Source: Deltaproteobacteria bacterium
GTDB taxonomy: Bacteria > Desulfobacterota > Syntrophia > Syntrophales > UBA2185
Length of the DNA: 35,192 bases
Reading direction: 5' to 3'
NCBI GenBank assembly: GCA_026388545.1
Contig: JAPLJS010000072.1
Coordinates: 1-35,192, forward strand
Each line of letters starts with the position of its first letter. The stretch's first letter is position 1. The translations under genes and the position numbers were made by a program. Below are positions 23,749 to 31,796 of this stretch, in pieces. Below the pieces are notes generated by a model. It made no database searches, was not told the origin of the DNA, and was given only the letters and a program-made list of their open reading frames with translations.

Positions 23749-23928
23749 ATGAACAGACAACTCTTTCAAAGTGTTACAAAGTTGCGGGTCCAAGAAGCTA
23801 AACTGAAGGCTTTGAAAATTCCGATGCCTCAATATTCCGACAAGGAATATGCCTTTCCTGATGACGTCGTAACAAAAACGGCGATAATCAAGGTGGTTAT
23901 TGCTCGTATAACCGGGAAGAACGCGTAA
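23749..23928 (+). CDS. Small hypothetical protein upstream of the pyrimidine-dimer glycosylase
   Basis: A 59-codon frame from ATG 23749 to TAA 23926-23928, closed by a stop three codons upstream of the ATG. It begins MNRQLFQSVTKLRVQEAKLK and ends KTAIIKVVIARITGKNA. Composition looks protein-like and basic with amphipathic helices, but no domain is recognised. No clear Shine-Dalgarno precedes the ATG, which lowers confidence. It lies 30 bp before the glycosylase gene on the same strand, so it could be a co-transcribed leader gene or the remains of a longer one. Confidence 0.4.
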   Translation: MNRQLFQSVTKLRVQEAKLKALKIPMPQYSDKEYAFPDDVVTKTAIIKVVIARITGKNA

Positions 23929-23958
23929 ACATATTCGGGAATAATGGGGGTATGGTCA

Positions 23959-24387
23959 GTGCGGTTGTGGAGTTTACATCCCGGTTATCTTGACGCTAAG
24001 GGCCTTCTCTCGCTTTGGCGGGAAGGTTTGCTTGCCCGGAAAGTTCTGCAAGAGCAGACAATAGGCTATAAGAATCATCCTCAATTGGATAGGTTTAAAG
24101 TCCATTTGCAGCCGCTGGCCGCAATAGAATGTTATCTCCGGTACGTATACAAAGAAGCTGTCAAGCGTGGATACCGGTTTGATTCGGATAAGCTTGGTCC
24201 AGGGCAACGGTGTTCAAAAATCCCGGTAACAGAGGGTCAACTTGAATATGAGTTGAATCATTTAAAAACGAAATTGAAGTTGCGGGATCCGGCGCAATAT
24301 CAGAAAATTTGTGCCGTTCTGAAACCGGAAGCTCACCCGATCTTCAGGGTAGTAGAGGGTGGCATTGAATCCTGGGAGAAGAGATAA
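23959..24387 (+). CDS. Pyrimidine-dimer DNA glycosylase (T4 endonuclease V family)
   Basis: A 142-residue protein of the Pyr_excise family (PF03013), related to T4 DenV, which cuts DNA at UV-induced cyclobutane dimers. Family features are RLWSLHPGYLDAKGLLSLWR at the N-terminus, VLQEQTIGYKNHPQLDRF, the Tyr-rich AIECYLRYVYKEAVKRGYRFD, and the end HPIFRVVEGGIESWEK. The open frame begins at ATG 23944, but relatives start at (M)RLWSLHP, which corresponds to GTG 23959 with GGGGG about 8 nt upstream, so I use that. It overlaps no neighbour and is followed 37 bp later by the TIGR04076-like gene. Two glycosylase-type genes occur in the window (see 17200). Confidence 0.85.
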   Translation: MRLWSLHPGYLDAKGLLSLWREGLLARKVLQEQTIGYKNHPQLDRFKVHLQPLAAIECYLRYVYKEAVKRGYRFDSDKLGPGQRCSKIPVTEGQLEYELNHLKTKLKLRDPAQYQKICAVLKPEAHPIFRVVEGGIESWEKR

Positions 24388-24424
24388 CAATATAACTTCA
24401 CAAATTGAACTATGGAGGCGCCTT

Positions 24425-24871
24425 ATGAGTATGGACAATACAATGTGGGAAACCATGAAGTGGCAGATAATGCAAAACCGGTTGGGATATAACGATGAGG
24501 AAATGAAAATATTTCGGGAAGATCCTCGAAATGAGGACATCTTATCCAAGGTGCCTGGGCTGGTGAACAAGACAATCATTGCGGAAGTAGTAGCTTCGCA
24601 TGGATGTAACAGTCAGCACAAGGTTGGTGATACGTTCCATTTTGACAGTGCGGGGAATCTTTTAACCGCACTCTGTCCGAAAAGGATATGTGTCTATGCA
24701 TTGAGTGCGATTACGTCCCAGATTTTCACGGCAACTGAGTTTCTTTATGCCGGTGTTGATCCAAACCAGATGAGATTCAAGCGGGCTGCCTGCTTTGACG
24801 TCGGCGTAGAGTGTGGAGGATGGGGGCGCGTCGTGATGGAAATCAGAGTGGAAGATCGGAAGAAATCCTGA
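24425..24871 (+). CDS. TIGR04076-like protein of anaerobes
   Basis: A 148-residue protein of unknown function. The region VVASHGCNSQHKVGDTFHFD, then LCPKRICVYALSAI, CFDVGVECGGWGRVVMEIRV matches by eye the pattern of the TIGR04076 family (a Cys, HKVGD.F, CP...Y.L and a closing hydrophobic strand). Relatives are widespread in strict anaerobes. The several Cys suggest metal or redox chemistry, but this is inference. GGAGG lies 7 nt before ATG 24425. An open frame extends upstream to 24359 inside the previous gene but is not needed. About 265 bp of non-coding sequence with no recognised gene follows. Confidence 0.7.
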   Translation: MSMDNTMWETMKWQIMQNRLGYNDEEMKIFREDPRNEDILSKVPGLVNKTIIAEVVASHGCNSQHKVGDTFHFDSAGNLLTALCPKRICVYALSAITSQIFTATEFLYAGVDPNQMRFKRAACFDVGVECGGWGRVVMEIRVEDRKKS

Positions 24872-25090
24872 AAAAGCGTTCGATAGATATAGGCGATAAG
24901 GCACGTTTCTTTGCTCTGGAGCAAAAGGATATCAAAAGACATCCATTTGCGGTGTTCGTTGTTGTCCTATGGGAACGGGCTTCATGGGTCCGATATGCAT
25001 AACGTTTGGAAGGAGAAGAATCTATTCTCACGAATGCCGTAAAGGAACATCACAAAACCCGCTCCGCTCACTTTTTTCACGCGAACACGC

Positions 25091-25110
25091 TGCAAAATCC
25101 ACCTTTTGCA
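25091..25110. repeat. Hairpin downstream of the HoxU-like gene
   Basis: TGCAAAA (25091-25097) pairs with TTTTGCA (25104-25110) around a 6-nt loop, 27 nt past the stop of the minus-strand HoxU-like gene. No T-run follows on the minus strand, so its role as a transcript 3' end is only possible. Confidence 0.35.
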
Positions 25111-25136
25111 AAGAAGAGTGAGAAGGATCTCAATTG

Positions 25137-25835
25137 TCAGAACTTCTCTTGGGAATAACGCGCGCACTGGAAGCTTTTGCCCAGTTCACACCACACACAG
25201 GAATCCGGCACCGTTTCCGCCATGGAAAGTTTCGATTCGCACTTGCCGCAGAGGCGTTCCTCGCCGTGTTTCATCGGCCCGTCACATGGCGTTACGGACA
25301 TCGGGCAGAGCAAGATGCATGAGTTGCAGTGCTTGCAGGATTCCGTACGGTCTCCAAGGGGATAGTCAATATGGCGCTCATTGCCGCGTCCCACAAATCC
25401 AAGGGCTTTTGCCCTCCAGATTTCCGTACAGACGCGCACACATCTCCCGCACAGAACGCAATTGCTATTTCTGAAGGGATAGCGGACTTCCTTCACGCCG
25501 CAGCGTACGGCTATGTCCTGGATAGCACGCGAGTTGGGCGCCTGGGAGACCAGAAGTTCTGCGATGTTGCGTCTCAGCCTTTTAATCTTATCCGTATTAC
25601 TGAGAATTTCCATGCCTTCTTGCACAAGTAAAGTACATGAAGTCGTAATCTTTGAAGCGCCGTTTACTACATGTTCTACAATGCAGAGTCTGCAGGCGGC
25701 GATGTCATGTAAGCATGGAACATGACACAGATGTGGAATACAGATACCGTATTCGATAGCGGCATCAAGCACACTGGTTCCCTTTGAAGCCCGTATATTG
25801 GCACCATCAATTTTTAATGTAACATATTGTTGCAT
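25137..25835 (-). CDS. HoxU/NuoG-N-terminal-like iron-sulfur subunit
   Basis: A 232-residue electron-transfer subunit. The N-terminal part is a [2Fe-2S] ferredoxin domain (GICIPHLCHVPCLHDIAACRLCIVEH). A middle region carries two [4Fe-4S] motifs, NCVLCGRCVRVC and CKHCNSCILLCP. The C-terminal tail adds four more Cys (LCGKC ... SCVWCELGKSFQC), suggesting an extra metal site. It corresponds to the HoxU/HndD N-terminal segment or the start of NuoG but lacks a large catalytic domain. It lies 11 bp downstream of the NuoF-like gene and belongs to one operon with NuoE-like and NuoF-like genes, forming a diaphorase module. The catalytic partner (hydrogenase, formate dehydrogenase or similar) is not in the window. 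Confidence 0.85.
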   Translation of the reverse strand: MQQYVTLKIDGANIRASKGTSVLDAAIEYGICIPHLCHVPCLHDIAACRLCIVEHVVNGASKITTSCTLLVQEGMEILSNTDKIKRLRRNIAELLVSQAPNSRAIQDIAVRCGVKEVRYPFRNSNCVLCGRCVRVCTEIWRAKALGFVGRGNERHIDYPLGDRTESCKHCNSCILLCPMSVTPCDGPMKHGEERLCGKCESKLSMAETVPDSCVWCELGKSFQCARYSQEKF

Positions 25836-25846
25836 ATCTCACCTCA

Positions 25847-27703
25847 TCAATTGGCATTTATTGCTTCAAATTTGCAGTCGCTCGCACAGATGCCGCATTT
25901 ACGGCATTCCTGAAAGTTGATGATGTGCGCCTGCTTTTTCTTTCCTTCAATGGCTCCGTGAGGACATGCTTTTATACATACGCCGCAGCCAGTGCACTTT
26001 TTCGGATCGATTGCGTATGTAATCAACGCGCTACACACGCCGGCGGGACAGTGTTTTTCCTTTATGTGTGCAATGTATTCCCCGGAAAAATATCGCAATG
26101 TTGAAAGGACCGGATTTGCTGCCGTCTTACCCAATCCGCAGAGAGATGTTTCGCTCACTGTTTCTGCCAAATCCTTGAGGAGTTCAATCTGCTCGGGACG
26201 GCCGCGTCCTTCGGTGATATCGGTAATGATCTCCAGCATACGGTCGATCCCCAGGCGGCAGGATACACACTTGCCGCATGACTCGTCCTGAAGGAATGCC
26301 AGGAAGTACTTAGCCACATCCACCATGCACGTAGCCGTGTCCATTACAACCATACCGCCGGAACCAACCATTGAACCCGCCTCATACAGAGCGTCAAAGT
26401 CTACAGGAAGATCGAATTTTTCTACAGGCAGACATCCCCCGGACGGCCCTCCGGTTTGCACGGCTTTTACGGGTTTGTCTTTATTGTCTCCCCCCCCTCC
26501 GATATCAAACACAATGGTATGCAAAGATGTTCCCATCGCTACCTCGACAAGACCCGTGTTCTTGACGTGACCCGTGAGAGCGAGAATTTTGGTTCCCTTG
26601 CTGCCTTTAGTTCCCTTGGAAGCAAACCATTTTGCACCATTGAGAATAATTGATGGCACATTGGCCCATGTTTCCACGTTGTTCAGGACAGTCGGCTTGT
26701 TCCACAGACCCTCCTGAACGGTGTGAACGTCCTTGGGCCGAGGTTCACCGACTTTGCCTTCCAGTGAGGCCATGAGAGCCGTGGACTCGCCGCAGACGAA
26801 CGCCCCGCCGCCTCTGGCGATTTCCACGTCAAAGGAAAAGCCCGATCCCAGGATGTGCTCTCCCAGAAGCCCGTACAGCCGCGCTTGCTGTACGGCAAAT
26901 CTTGCATGTTGCACAGCAAGGGGATATTCCTTACGTACGTATATATAGCCCTGACGTGCGCCAATGGCCCATGCTCCAATCAGCATACCTTCAATAACGA
27001 GGTGCGGATTACCCTCGAGGACGCTGCGATCCATGTATGCTCCCGGATCGCCCTCGTCTGCATTGCAGATGACGTATTTCTCGTCGCCGGGCGCAGCCTG
27101 GCACTCAACCCATTTGCGGCCGGTCGGGAAGCCTCCACCTCCACGCCCCCTCAAACCGGAATCCGAGATTTCCTTGATGACTGTTCTTGGCGCCATTCGG
27201 GAGAGGGTTTTTCCCAAAGCCGTGTACCCTCCAATTGCTATATAGTCCTCAATGGAGCAGGGATCGACCAGCTTGTTATATGACAGCAACTGTCTATCCT
27301 GAGCCCGGTAGAAAGGGATCTCCGCCTCCGTACGGATTTTCTTGCCGGAGACCGGGTCCGTGTAAAGCAGCCGCTCGATAATTTCGCCGTTGCGGATTGT
27401 TTTTGTTACAATTTCACCGGCATCCTTCGGTGTCAGGTGACAATAAAATGTGTTTGCCGGCTCGATAACCATGAGTGGCCCCTGTTCGCAGAACCCATGG
27501 CACCCTGTGGTGCGTACTTGAACATTTTTTACCAATTTCTGCTTTTTCAATTCGCTCCTGACCGCATCAATTACAGACGTTGCCTGTGATGCCTCGCAAC
27601 CAGTTCCGCCGCACATGATAATGGTTGAACGGATATCCTCCCGCTTTTTCTGAAGCTGCTTGCGCAGGGCTTCAAGGTCTTTTGTGTGATTAATCTTACG
27701 CAT
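25847..27703 (-). CDS. nuoF: NuoF/HndC-type NAD(P)H-binding flavo-iron-sulfur subunit
   Basis: A 618-residue NuoF-like subunit. N-terminal thioredoxin-like [2Fe-2S] domain (about 25-110: MCGGTGCEAS ... TTGCHGFCEQGP). Flavin/NADH-binding core with GLRGRGGGGFPTGRKW and CNADEGDPGAYMDR. The N3-type [4Fe-4S] site is SCGKCVSCRLG plus SLCGLG. The C-terminal bacterial ferredoxin domain has two 4Fe-4S motifs (KKCTGCGVCIKACP and QECRKCGICASDC). This layout is known from NADP-reducing/bifurcating hydrogenases (HndC), HydB and BamH-type subunits. The ATG at 27703 overlaps the nuoE-like stop by 8 bp. The module would pass electrons between NAD(P)H and ferredoxin-type carriers or an unseen catalytic partner. 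Confidence 0.92.
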   Translation of the reverse strand: MRKINHTKDLEALRKQLQKKREDIRSTIIMCGGTGCEASQATSVIDAVRSELKKQKLVKNVQVRTTGCHGFCEQGPLMVIEPANTFYCHLTPKDAGEIVTKTIRNGEIIERLLYTDPVSGKKIRTEAEIPFYRAQDRQLLSYNKLVDPCSIEDYIAIGGYTALGKTLSRMAPRTVIKEISDSGLRGRGGGGFPTGRKWVECQAAPGDEKYVICNADEGDPGAYMDRSVLEGNPHLVIEGMLIGAWAIGARQGYIYVRKEYPLAVQHARFAVQQARLYGLLGEHILGSGFSFDVEIARGGGAFVCGESTALMASLEGKVGEPRPKDVHTVQEGLWNKPTVLNNVETWANVPSIILNGAKWFASKGTKGSKGTKILALTGHVKNTGLVEVAMGTSLHTIVFDIGGGGDNKDKPVKAVQTGGPSGGCLPVEKFDLPVDFDALYEAGSMVGSGGMVVMDTATCMVDVAKYFLAFLQDESCGKCVSCRLGIDRMLEIITDITEGRGRPEQIELLKDLAETVSETSLCGLGKTAANPVLSTLRYFSGEYIAHIKEKHCPAGVCSALITYAIDPKKCTGCGVCIKACPHGAIEGKKKQAHIINFQECRKCGICASDCKFEAINAN

Positions 27704-28178
27704 GTTCAATTTCCCCCCTTTTCGTTCTGCGGGCTGAATCGATTAATGTGCGAAGTTTGCCGGGGGTTATGTGGTGGCGATACGTTCCATTTTGCACAAC
27801 AATAGGTCCGAGGGCACAGGCCCCAAGACAGTTGACACGTTCAACCGTGAAAAGACCGTCAGCTGTCGTATTACCCGGCTTCACATTAAGTTGGCCTGAA
27901 ACCTGATCGAGGAGCTGCTTGGCGCCACGGACGTGACACGCCGTACCCATGCATATTGTGAACACGTTTTTCCCGCGCGGCTTCAAGGTAAAAGCCTTGT
28001 AGAAACTGGCAACGCGATACACATCTATGAGGGGTACCCCTAGCTCTTTTGAAACGGTTCTCATGGCCTCTTTGGGAATGTAGCCGTAGTAGTCCTGCAC
28101 ATCATGGAGCACTTCAACAAGCTGGTGCGGCTGACTCCGGCGCCCTTTTAAAATTGAGTCAAGTGTGAATGAGTACAT
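27696..28178 (-). CDS. nuoE: NuoE/HndA-type [2Fe-2S] subunit
   Basis: A 160-residue thioredoxin-like [2Fe-2S] protein of the NuoE family. The four ligands are C76 and C81 (ICMGTACHVRGA) and C117 and C121 (NCLGACALGP). The N-terminal helical part (VLHDVQDYYGYIPKEAM) is also typical. It is the first gene of the nuoE-nuoF-hoxU-like operon, with GGAGG upstream of ATG 28178. The promoter region is shared with the divergent LuxR-type regulator. It serves as a small electron-transfer partner of the NuoF-like subunit in the cytoplasm. Equivalent trios belong to Hnd hydrogenases and the Bam complex. Confidence 0.92.
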   Translation of the reverse strand: MYSFTLDSILKGRRSQPHQLVEVLHDVQDYYGYIPKEAMRTVSKELGVPLIDVYRVASFYKAFTLKPRGKNVFTICMGTACHVRGAKQLLDQVSGQLNVKPGNTTADGLFTVERVNCLGACALGPIVVQNGTYRHHITPGKLRTLIDSARRTKRGEIEHA

Positions 28179-28207
28179 CTATGTATCCTCCATTTCAGAG
28201 TTTTTCA

Positions 28208-28236
28208 TTGACATGCGTTTTTTTAAATGATATGGA
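28208..28236 (+). promoter_or_regulatory. Sigma70-type promoter for the LuxR-type regulator
   Basis: TTGACA (28208-28213), exactly 17 nt, then TATGGA (28231-28236). This is close to the consensus and points toward the plus-strand regulator gene. Transcription would begin near 28243, before the dyad at 28260-28311. Confidence 0.55.
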
Positions 28237-28259
28237 AAAATATGTAAATGCGGTAATAA

Positions 28260-28311
28260 TGCACTCAAATTACCCATATAATATATGCATAAATGATACT
28301 ATTTAAGTGCA
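28260..28311. promoter_or_regulatory. Spaced inverted repeat in the nuoE/regulator intergenic region
   Basis: TGCACTCAAAT (28260-28270) and ATTTAAGTGCA (28301-28311) are inverted copies matching 10 of 11 positions, centred about 41 bp apart, in the divergent promoter region. The layout suits a regulator-binding pair, possibly for the adjacent LuxR-type protein. The right arm overlaps the candidate GTG start of that gene. Confidence 0.4.
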
Positions 28312-29317
28312 TATAGACTGCCCATTCATTATTGGTATAAGCACAGATATTGCGATGGCTAAAACTCACTCTGCTATACCGGGGACTGCTTCTCCGGAGA
28401 AACACAATCCTCTGGAAGAGTTGTCCTTCTTCTGGCGAATTCCCCTGACTAATGAAACAGACCCCACAAAAGTCGGAGTTGCTCTCCGTGAACGCATCAA
28501 GGAACTGAATTGCCTCTATGGAATATCACAATTGGCTGAACGCTATCACGATTCCATTGATGATCTGCTGAAAAGTCTTGTTAATTTTCTTCCTCTTTCC
28601 TGGCAATACCCGGAAAGTACGTGTTCGAGAATAGTGTTCGAGGGAAAAACATACAAAAGCAGGGATTTCAAAGTTACTCGGTGGCGGCAGTCGTCACAGA
28701 TCCTTATGTACAACGAGCCAGTGGGTGAAGTTGAAATATTTTACTGCGAAGAACAGCCGGCGTCCGATGAAGGGCCTTTTCTCAAAGAGGAACGCATTTT
28801 GCTGGACGCCGTGGCCGAACGAATCGGCGCCATTGCTACGCGTATTTCTTCTGAGCGTGAACTTCAGGAGATTAACAGACAGCTTAACGTGGAGCGAACG
28901 GCGCTGCAAGAGACAAACGCAGCACTGCGTGCCATTCTGGCGAGAATCGAAGAAGAGAAGATAGGTATTTACAAAGACATCCAGGCTAATATTGAGAAAA
29001 TCATAATGCCTGTTTTACATGCATTAGCCCTGGAACTGCCGAGAGCTCAGAGGAAATATATAGAGATGCTGATTACCAGCATAGAGGAAATCACATCTCC
29101 TTTCATCAACCAGTTGTCTCATGAATACCACTCCTTGAGCCCGACAGAGATCACAATCTGTAATATGATCCGCAATGGACTGCGCACCAAAGAAATAGCT
29201 CAGCTCAGGGGTGTTTCCATGGCTACCATCAACCGCCACCGGGAACATATCCGCCGAAAGCTCAAGATCACTAACAGTGAGGTAAACCTCACTACGTATC
29301 TACAATCGGTCAGATGA
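28307..29317 (+). CDS. LuxR-type transcriptional regulator with GAF-like sensor region
   Basis: A 336-residue regulator. Residues about 60-180 form a GAF/PAS-like region (ELNCLYGISQLAERY ... ERILLDAVAERIGAIATRI). A coiled coil follows (about 182-225). The C-terminal HTH (about 270-330) is LuxR/FixJ-type: LSPTEITICNMIRNGLRTKE, IAQLRGVSMATINRHREHIR and RKLKI. There is no phosphoacceptor receiver domain, so it is likely ligand- or redox-responsive. It diverges from the nuoE-nuoF-hoxU-like operon with a shared 128-bp spacer and may control it. The open frame starts with GTG 28307. ATG 28355 (MAKTHSAIP) is an alternative. Neither has a clear Shine-Dalgarno. Confidence 0.8.
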   Translation: MHIDCPFIIGISTDIAMAKTHSAIPGTASPEKHNPLEELSFFWRIPLTNETDPTKVGVALRERIKELNCLYGISQLAERYHDSIDDLLKSLVNFLPLSWQYPESTCSRIVFEGKTYKSRDFKVTRWRQSSQILMYNEPVGEVEIFYCEEQPASDEGPFLKEERILLDAVAERIGAIATRISSERELQEINRQLNVERTALQETNAALRAILARIEEEKIGIYKDIQANIEKIIMPVLHALALELPRAQRKYIEMLITSIEEITSPFINQLSHEYHSLSPTEITICNMIRNGLRTKEIAQLRGVSMATINRHREHIRRKLKITNSEVNLTTYLQSVR

Positions 29318-29345
29318 ACGAAGGACAGAAATTCGTCTTTTACAT

Positions 29346-31538
29346 CTATGATGAAATCCCCTCAATATCCAGCCAGCGTTTGTATGAATACATTCCGGCA
29401 AGCGCCCTTACAGCGCGCTCCGGTGTGAGGAAGGCAACCCCTTTATAGAGACTCCCCTCGATATCCGTAATGGTACGGGTGCTCTCATCGGAAAGGAGGC
29501 AGACCCCCAATACCGGTTTGTTATACTTTTCCATCAAACGAACCACGTGTTCATTATAACTGAGTTCAAACTCGACCATCCGACGCGGGATTTTTTCAAA
29601 AAACTGACGGTCACACGTCTGATCAACCATGAGAGAGGATTCAATCATTCGTTTTATAAAGATCTGCCTGCCAAGAATGCCCAGGTGAATTACCGCATCA
29701 CACCCGTCCCACTTCACTAACTCCTCCACCAGAATCATCGGAACAGAGAGATCCATCTCTGCAACCAGGTCGACGGGATTGGAGCGGCTCCAGTACGGTG
29801 GAAGAACTTGATCAATTCGCGATATTATATTCGTTGAAAGTTCAGGCACCTCCAGCCCATATTCGACGCACAGGTCTGCTGTAATGACCCCCCAGCCTCC
29901 ACCTAAGGTCATGATGGCAATCCGCCTGCCCTTCGGCAAAGGCAGTGATGAAAATGCAGCAGAGAGATCAAGAAGGTCTATGGATGTTTCACCAAGTACA
30001 ACTCCTGCCTGGCGGCATGCGGCTTTGAAGACTTTGATATTGGAAGCCATTGCACCTGTATGGCTGGCGGCAGCGCGGTCTCCTTCGCGGGTACGACCTC
30101 CCTTAAGCAAAATAACCGGTTTTTTACGGGCGACCCTTCTGGTTGAGTCAAAAAAACGCCTGCCGTCTTTTACACTCTCTATGTATAAAACGACCGTTTT
30201 CGTCAGGTCATCAAATTCGAGAATTTCCATGTAGTCTTCAATTGTGATCATCCCCTCATTTCCCGACCCTATGAATGCACGTATACCGATTCCCTCACCC
30301 TCGGCAAATGCTAAAAGCTGTGTTCCCAGATTCCCCGATTGGGCAACCAGCGTTGTCGAACCGGGCTTTGGCCGCACGTTCTGATATGTGCAGAATAAAT
30401 TTTCATGAGGGTTACATATCCCCATTGTATTGGGTCCAAGAATAGTAATTCCGGCCTTATGCGCCTCTTCCACCAGCCGCTCCTCTAAACGCAGCCCTTT
30501 TTTCCCTGTCTCACTGAAACCTGATGTAACTAAGAGCATACTTTTAATATTCTTTGCCTTGAATTGAGGAATCAGGTCGATGACCTTTGCTGCGGGGACT
30601 ATTACCACGGCAAGGTCTATAGGAGCGGGAATATCTGCCACAGATTTGAATACAGGCCTCCCTGCGATCTCACCACCCTTCTGATTGACCAGATAGATTT
30701 CCCCTTTGAAATTCCCGGCAACAATGTTGGTGAACAGTGTGTACCCCCATTTGCCGAAGGTGGAAGATGCACCGACAAGTGCAATTGACCGGGGACAGAA
30801 GAGGTTCCGCAGTGCCTTGATGTCAATTGGCAGCCGGGCGGACTTTTTCAAAGACATATCGCCAATAATGACCAGCGCATCCACAGCAGTCACCTGGCCA
30901 TCCGGGCCGACAAGCAGGGGATTGACATCAACCTCTCTTACTTCCGGATGCTCAATACCCAGACGGGATAAACCAACAAGGGTGCGTACAATCAGTTCAC
31001 GATTGACTGACTGCTCACCGCGAAACGGTCCCAGCAAGTCAAATGCCCGAATTTTATTTATCATATCGTGTGCATGTGTTTCATCGAGGGGTGCGATTCG
31101 AAACACCACATCTCCCAGCGCCTCGGCAAAGATACCGCCCAAACCGAACATGATAACCGGCCCGAATTGGGCATCATGAAACAGCCCGGCCATGAATTCT
31201 CGTCTGCCCTCAACCATATGGTATACAAGAAATCCTTCAAGGTCATCACCTGCCGCCCCGGTAATTTCATCGGCAGCTTTTCGGACATCATCAGCGCTTT
31301 TCAAATTCAGCTTAACAAGCCCGCGTTCCGTCTTGTGTGTCAGCCGGGCGCCGAGACCTTTCAGAACCACGGGAAAACCTGCAGCCTCGGCCTGTACTAC
31401 GGCCTCTTCCAAACTGGAAGCGACGACTTCATCAACCACAGGCACGCCGTAATTTTTGAGCAGCGCTTTCGATTCCGCCTCTGTCAGGGCAGTTCTCCCT
31501 TCTGATTTTGCTTTCCTGATCAGTTCAGCAGCTTTCAT
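29346..31538 (-). CDS. ADP-forming acyl-CoA (acetyl-CoA) synthetase, beta-alpha fusion
   Basis: A 730-residue NDP-forming acyl-CoA synthetase that makes ATP from an acyl-CoA with ADP and phosphate, or runs the reverse reaction. Residues about 1-225 are the ATP-grasp (beta) part (PVVLKGLGARLTHKTERG, REVDVNPLLV). From about 240 come the CoA-binding fold (FCPRSIALVGASSTFGKWG, GPNTMGICNP) and the ligase region with the phosphohistidine loop AAASHTGAMASN. The order beta-then-alpha is the reverse of the single-chain alpha-beta form seen in many archaeal and bacterial homologues. GAGAGGT lies 5 nt before ATG 31538. It converges with the LuxR-type gene. The natural acyl group is uncertain. Confidence 0.92.
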   Translation of the reverse strand: MKAAELIRKAKSEGRTALTEAESKALLKNYGVPVVDEVVASSLEEAVVQAEAAGFPVVLKGLGARLTHKTERGLVKLNLKSADDVRKAADEITGAAGDDLEGFLVYHMVEGRREFMAGLFHDAQFGPVIMFGLGGIFAEALGDVVFRIAPLDETHAHDMINKIRAFDLLGPFRGEQSVNRELIVRTLVGLSRLGIEHPEVREVDVNPLLVGPDGQVTAVDALVIIGDMSLKKSARLPIDIKALRNLFCPRSIALVGASSTFGKWGYTLFTNIVAGNFKGEIYLVNQKGGEIAGRPVFKSVADIPAPIDLAVVIVPAAKVIDLIPQFKAKNIKSMLLVTSGFSETGKKGLRLEERLVEEAHKAGITILGPNTMGICNPHENLFCTYQNVRPKPGSTTLVAQSGNLGTQLLAFAEGEGIGIRAFIGSGNEGMITIEDYMEILEFDDLTKTVVLYIESVKDGRRFFDSTRRVARKKPVILLKGGRTREGDRAAASHTGAMASNIKVFKAACRQAGVVLGETSIDLLDLSAAFSSLPLPKGRRIAIMTLGGGWGVITADLCVEYGLEVPELSTNIISRIDQVLPPYWSRSNPVDLVAEMDLSVPMILVEELVKWDGCDAVIHLGILGRQIFIKRMIESSLMVDQTCDRQFFEKIPRRMVEFELSYNEHVVRLMEKYNKPVLGVCLLSDESTRTITDIEGSLYKGVAFLTPERAVRALAGMYSYKRWLDIEGISS

Positions 31539-31643
31539 AGATACCTCTCATGGTGATTATCACAGATTAATTGAGACCGATGCTTATCATACGTGATCAT
31601 GGAGTGCAAATATCATATCGAAAAACAGAGCGAAACCAATAGA

Positions 31644-31672
31644 TTGACATTTTCTTAAAAAAAATCTACATT
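31644..31672 (+). promoter_or_regulatory. Candidate promoter of the phasin-like gene
   Basis: TTGACA (31644-31649), 17 nt, TACATT (31667-31672). The -35 is perfect and the -10 matches 4 of 6. It would start transcription about 120 nt before the phasin-like ATG. The hairpin at 31705-31732 would lie in the leader. Confidence 0.5.
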
Positions 31673-31704
31673 TAACTATAGTGAATTCGTAATAGTTTTT
31701 AAAG

Positions 31705-31732
31705 TTACCCTCTGTCCTATCGGGGAGGGTAA
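31705..31732. repeat. 8-bp perfect hairpin in the phasin gene leader
   Basis: TTACCCTC (31705-31712) and GAGGGTAA (31725-31732) form a perfect stem with a 12-nt loop. A G-run follows, not a T-run, so it is not an intrinsic terminator. It may be a dispersed palindrome or an mRNA-stabilising stem. Confidence 0.45.
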
Positions 31733-31796
31733 GGGGGAATGAGAGTTTTATTTTTTGCAATCATCAAATATCACCAAAAACAGAGGAGGGATAGCG

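Noticed and set aside
24811-25002. 63-codon plus-strand frame running on past the TIGR04076-like gene
   Set aside because: Mostly overlaps the end of that gene in another frame. The unique part (GDKARFFALEQKDIK and onward) resembles nothing I know and has no start of its own.
26855-27283. 142-codon plus-strand frame inside the NuoF-like gene
   Set aside because: Antisense to an enzyme with complete iron-sulfur and NADH-binding motifs.
30706-31179. 157-codon plus-strand frame inside the acyl-CoA synthetase gene
   Set aside because: Antisense shadow: low-complexity Ser/Pro/Arg-rich translation with no ribosome site.
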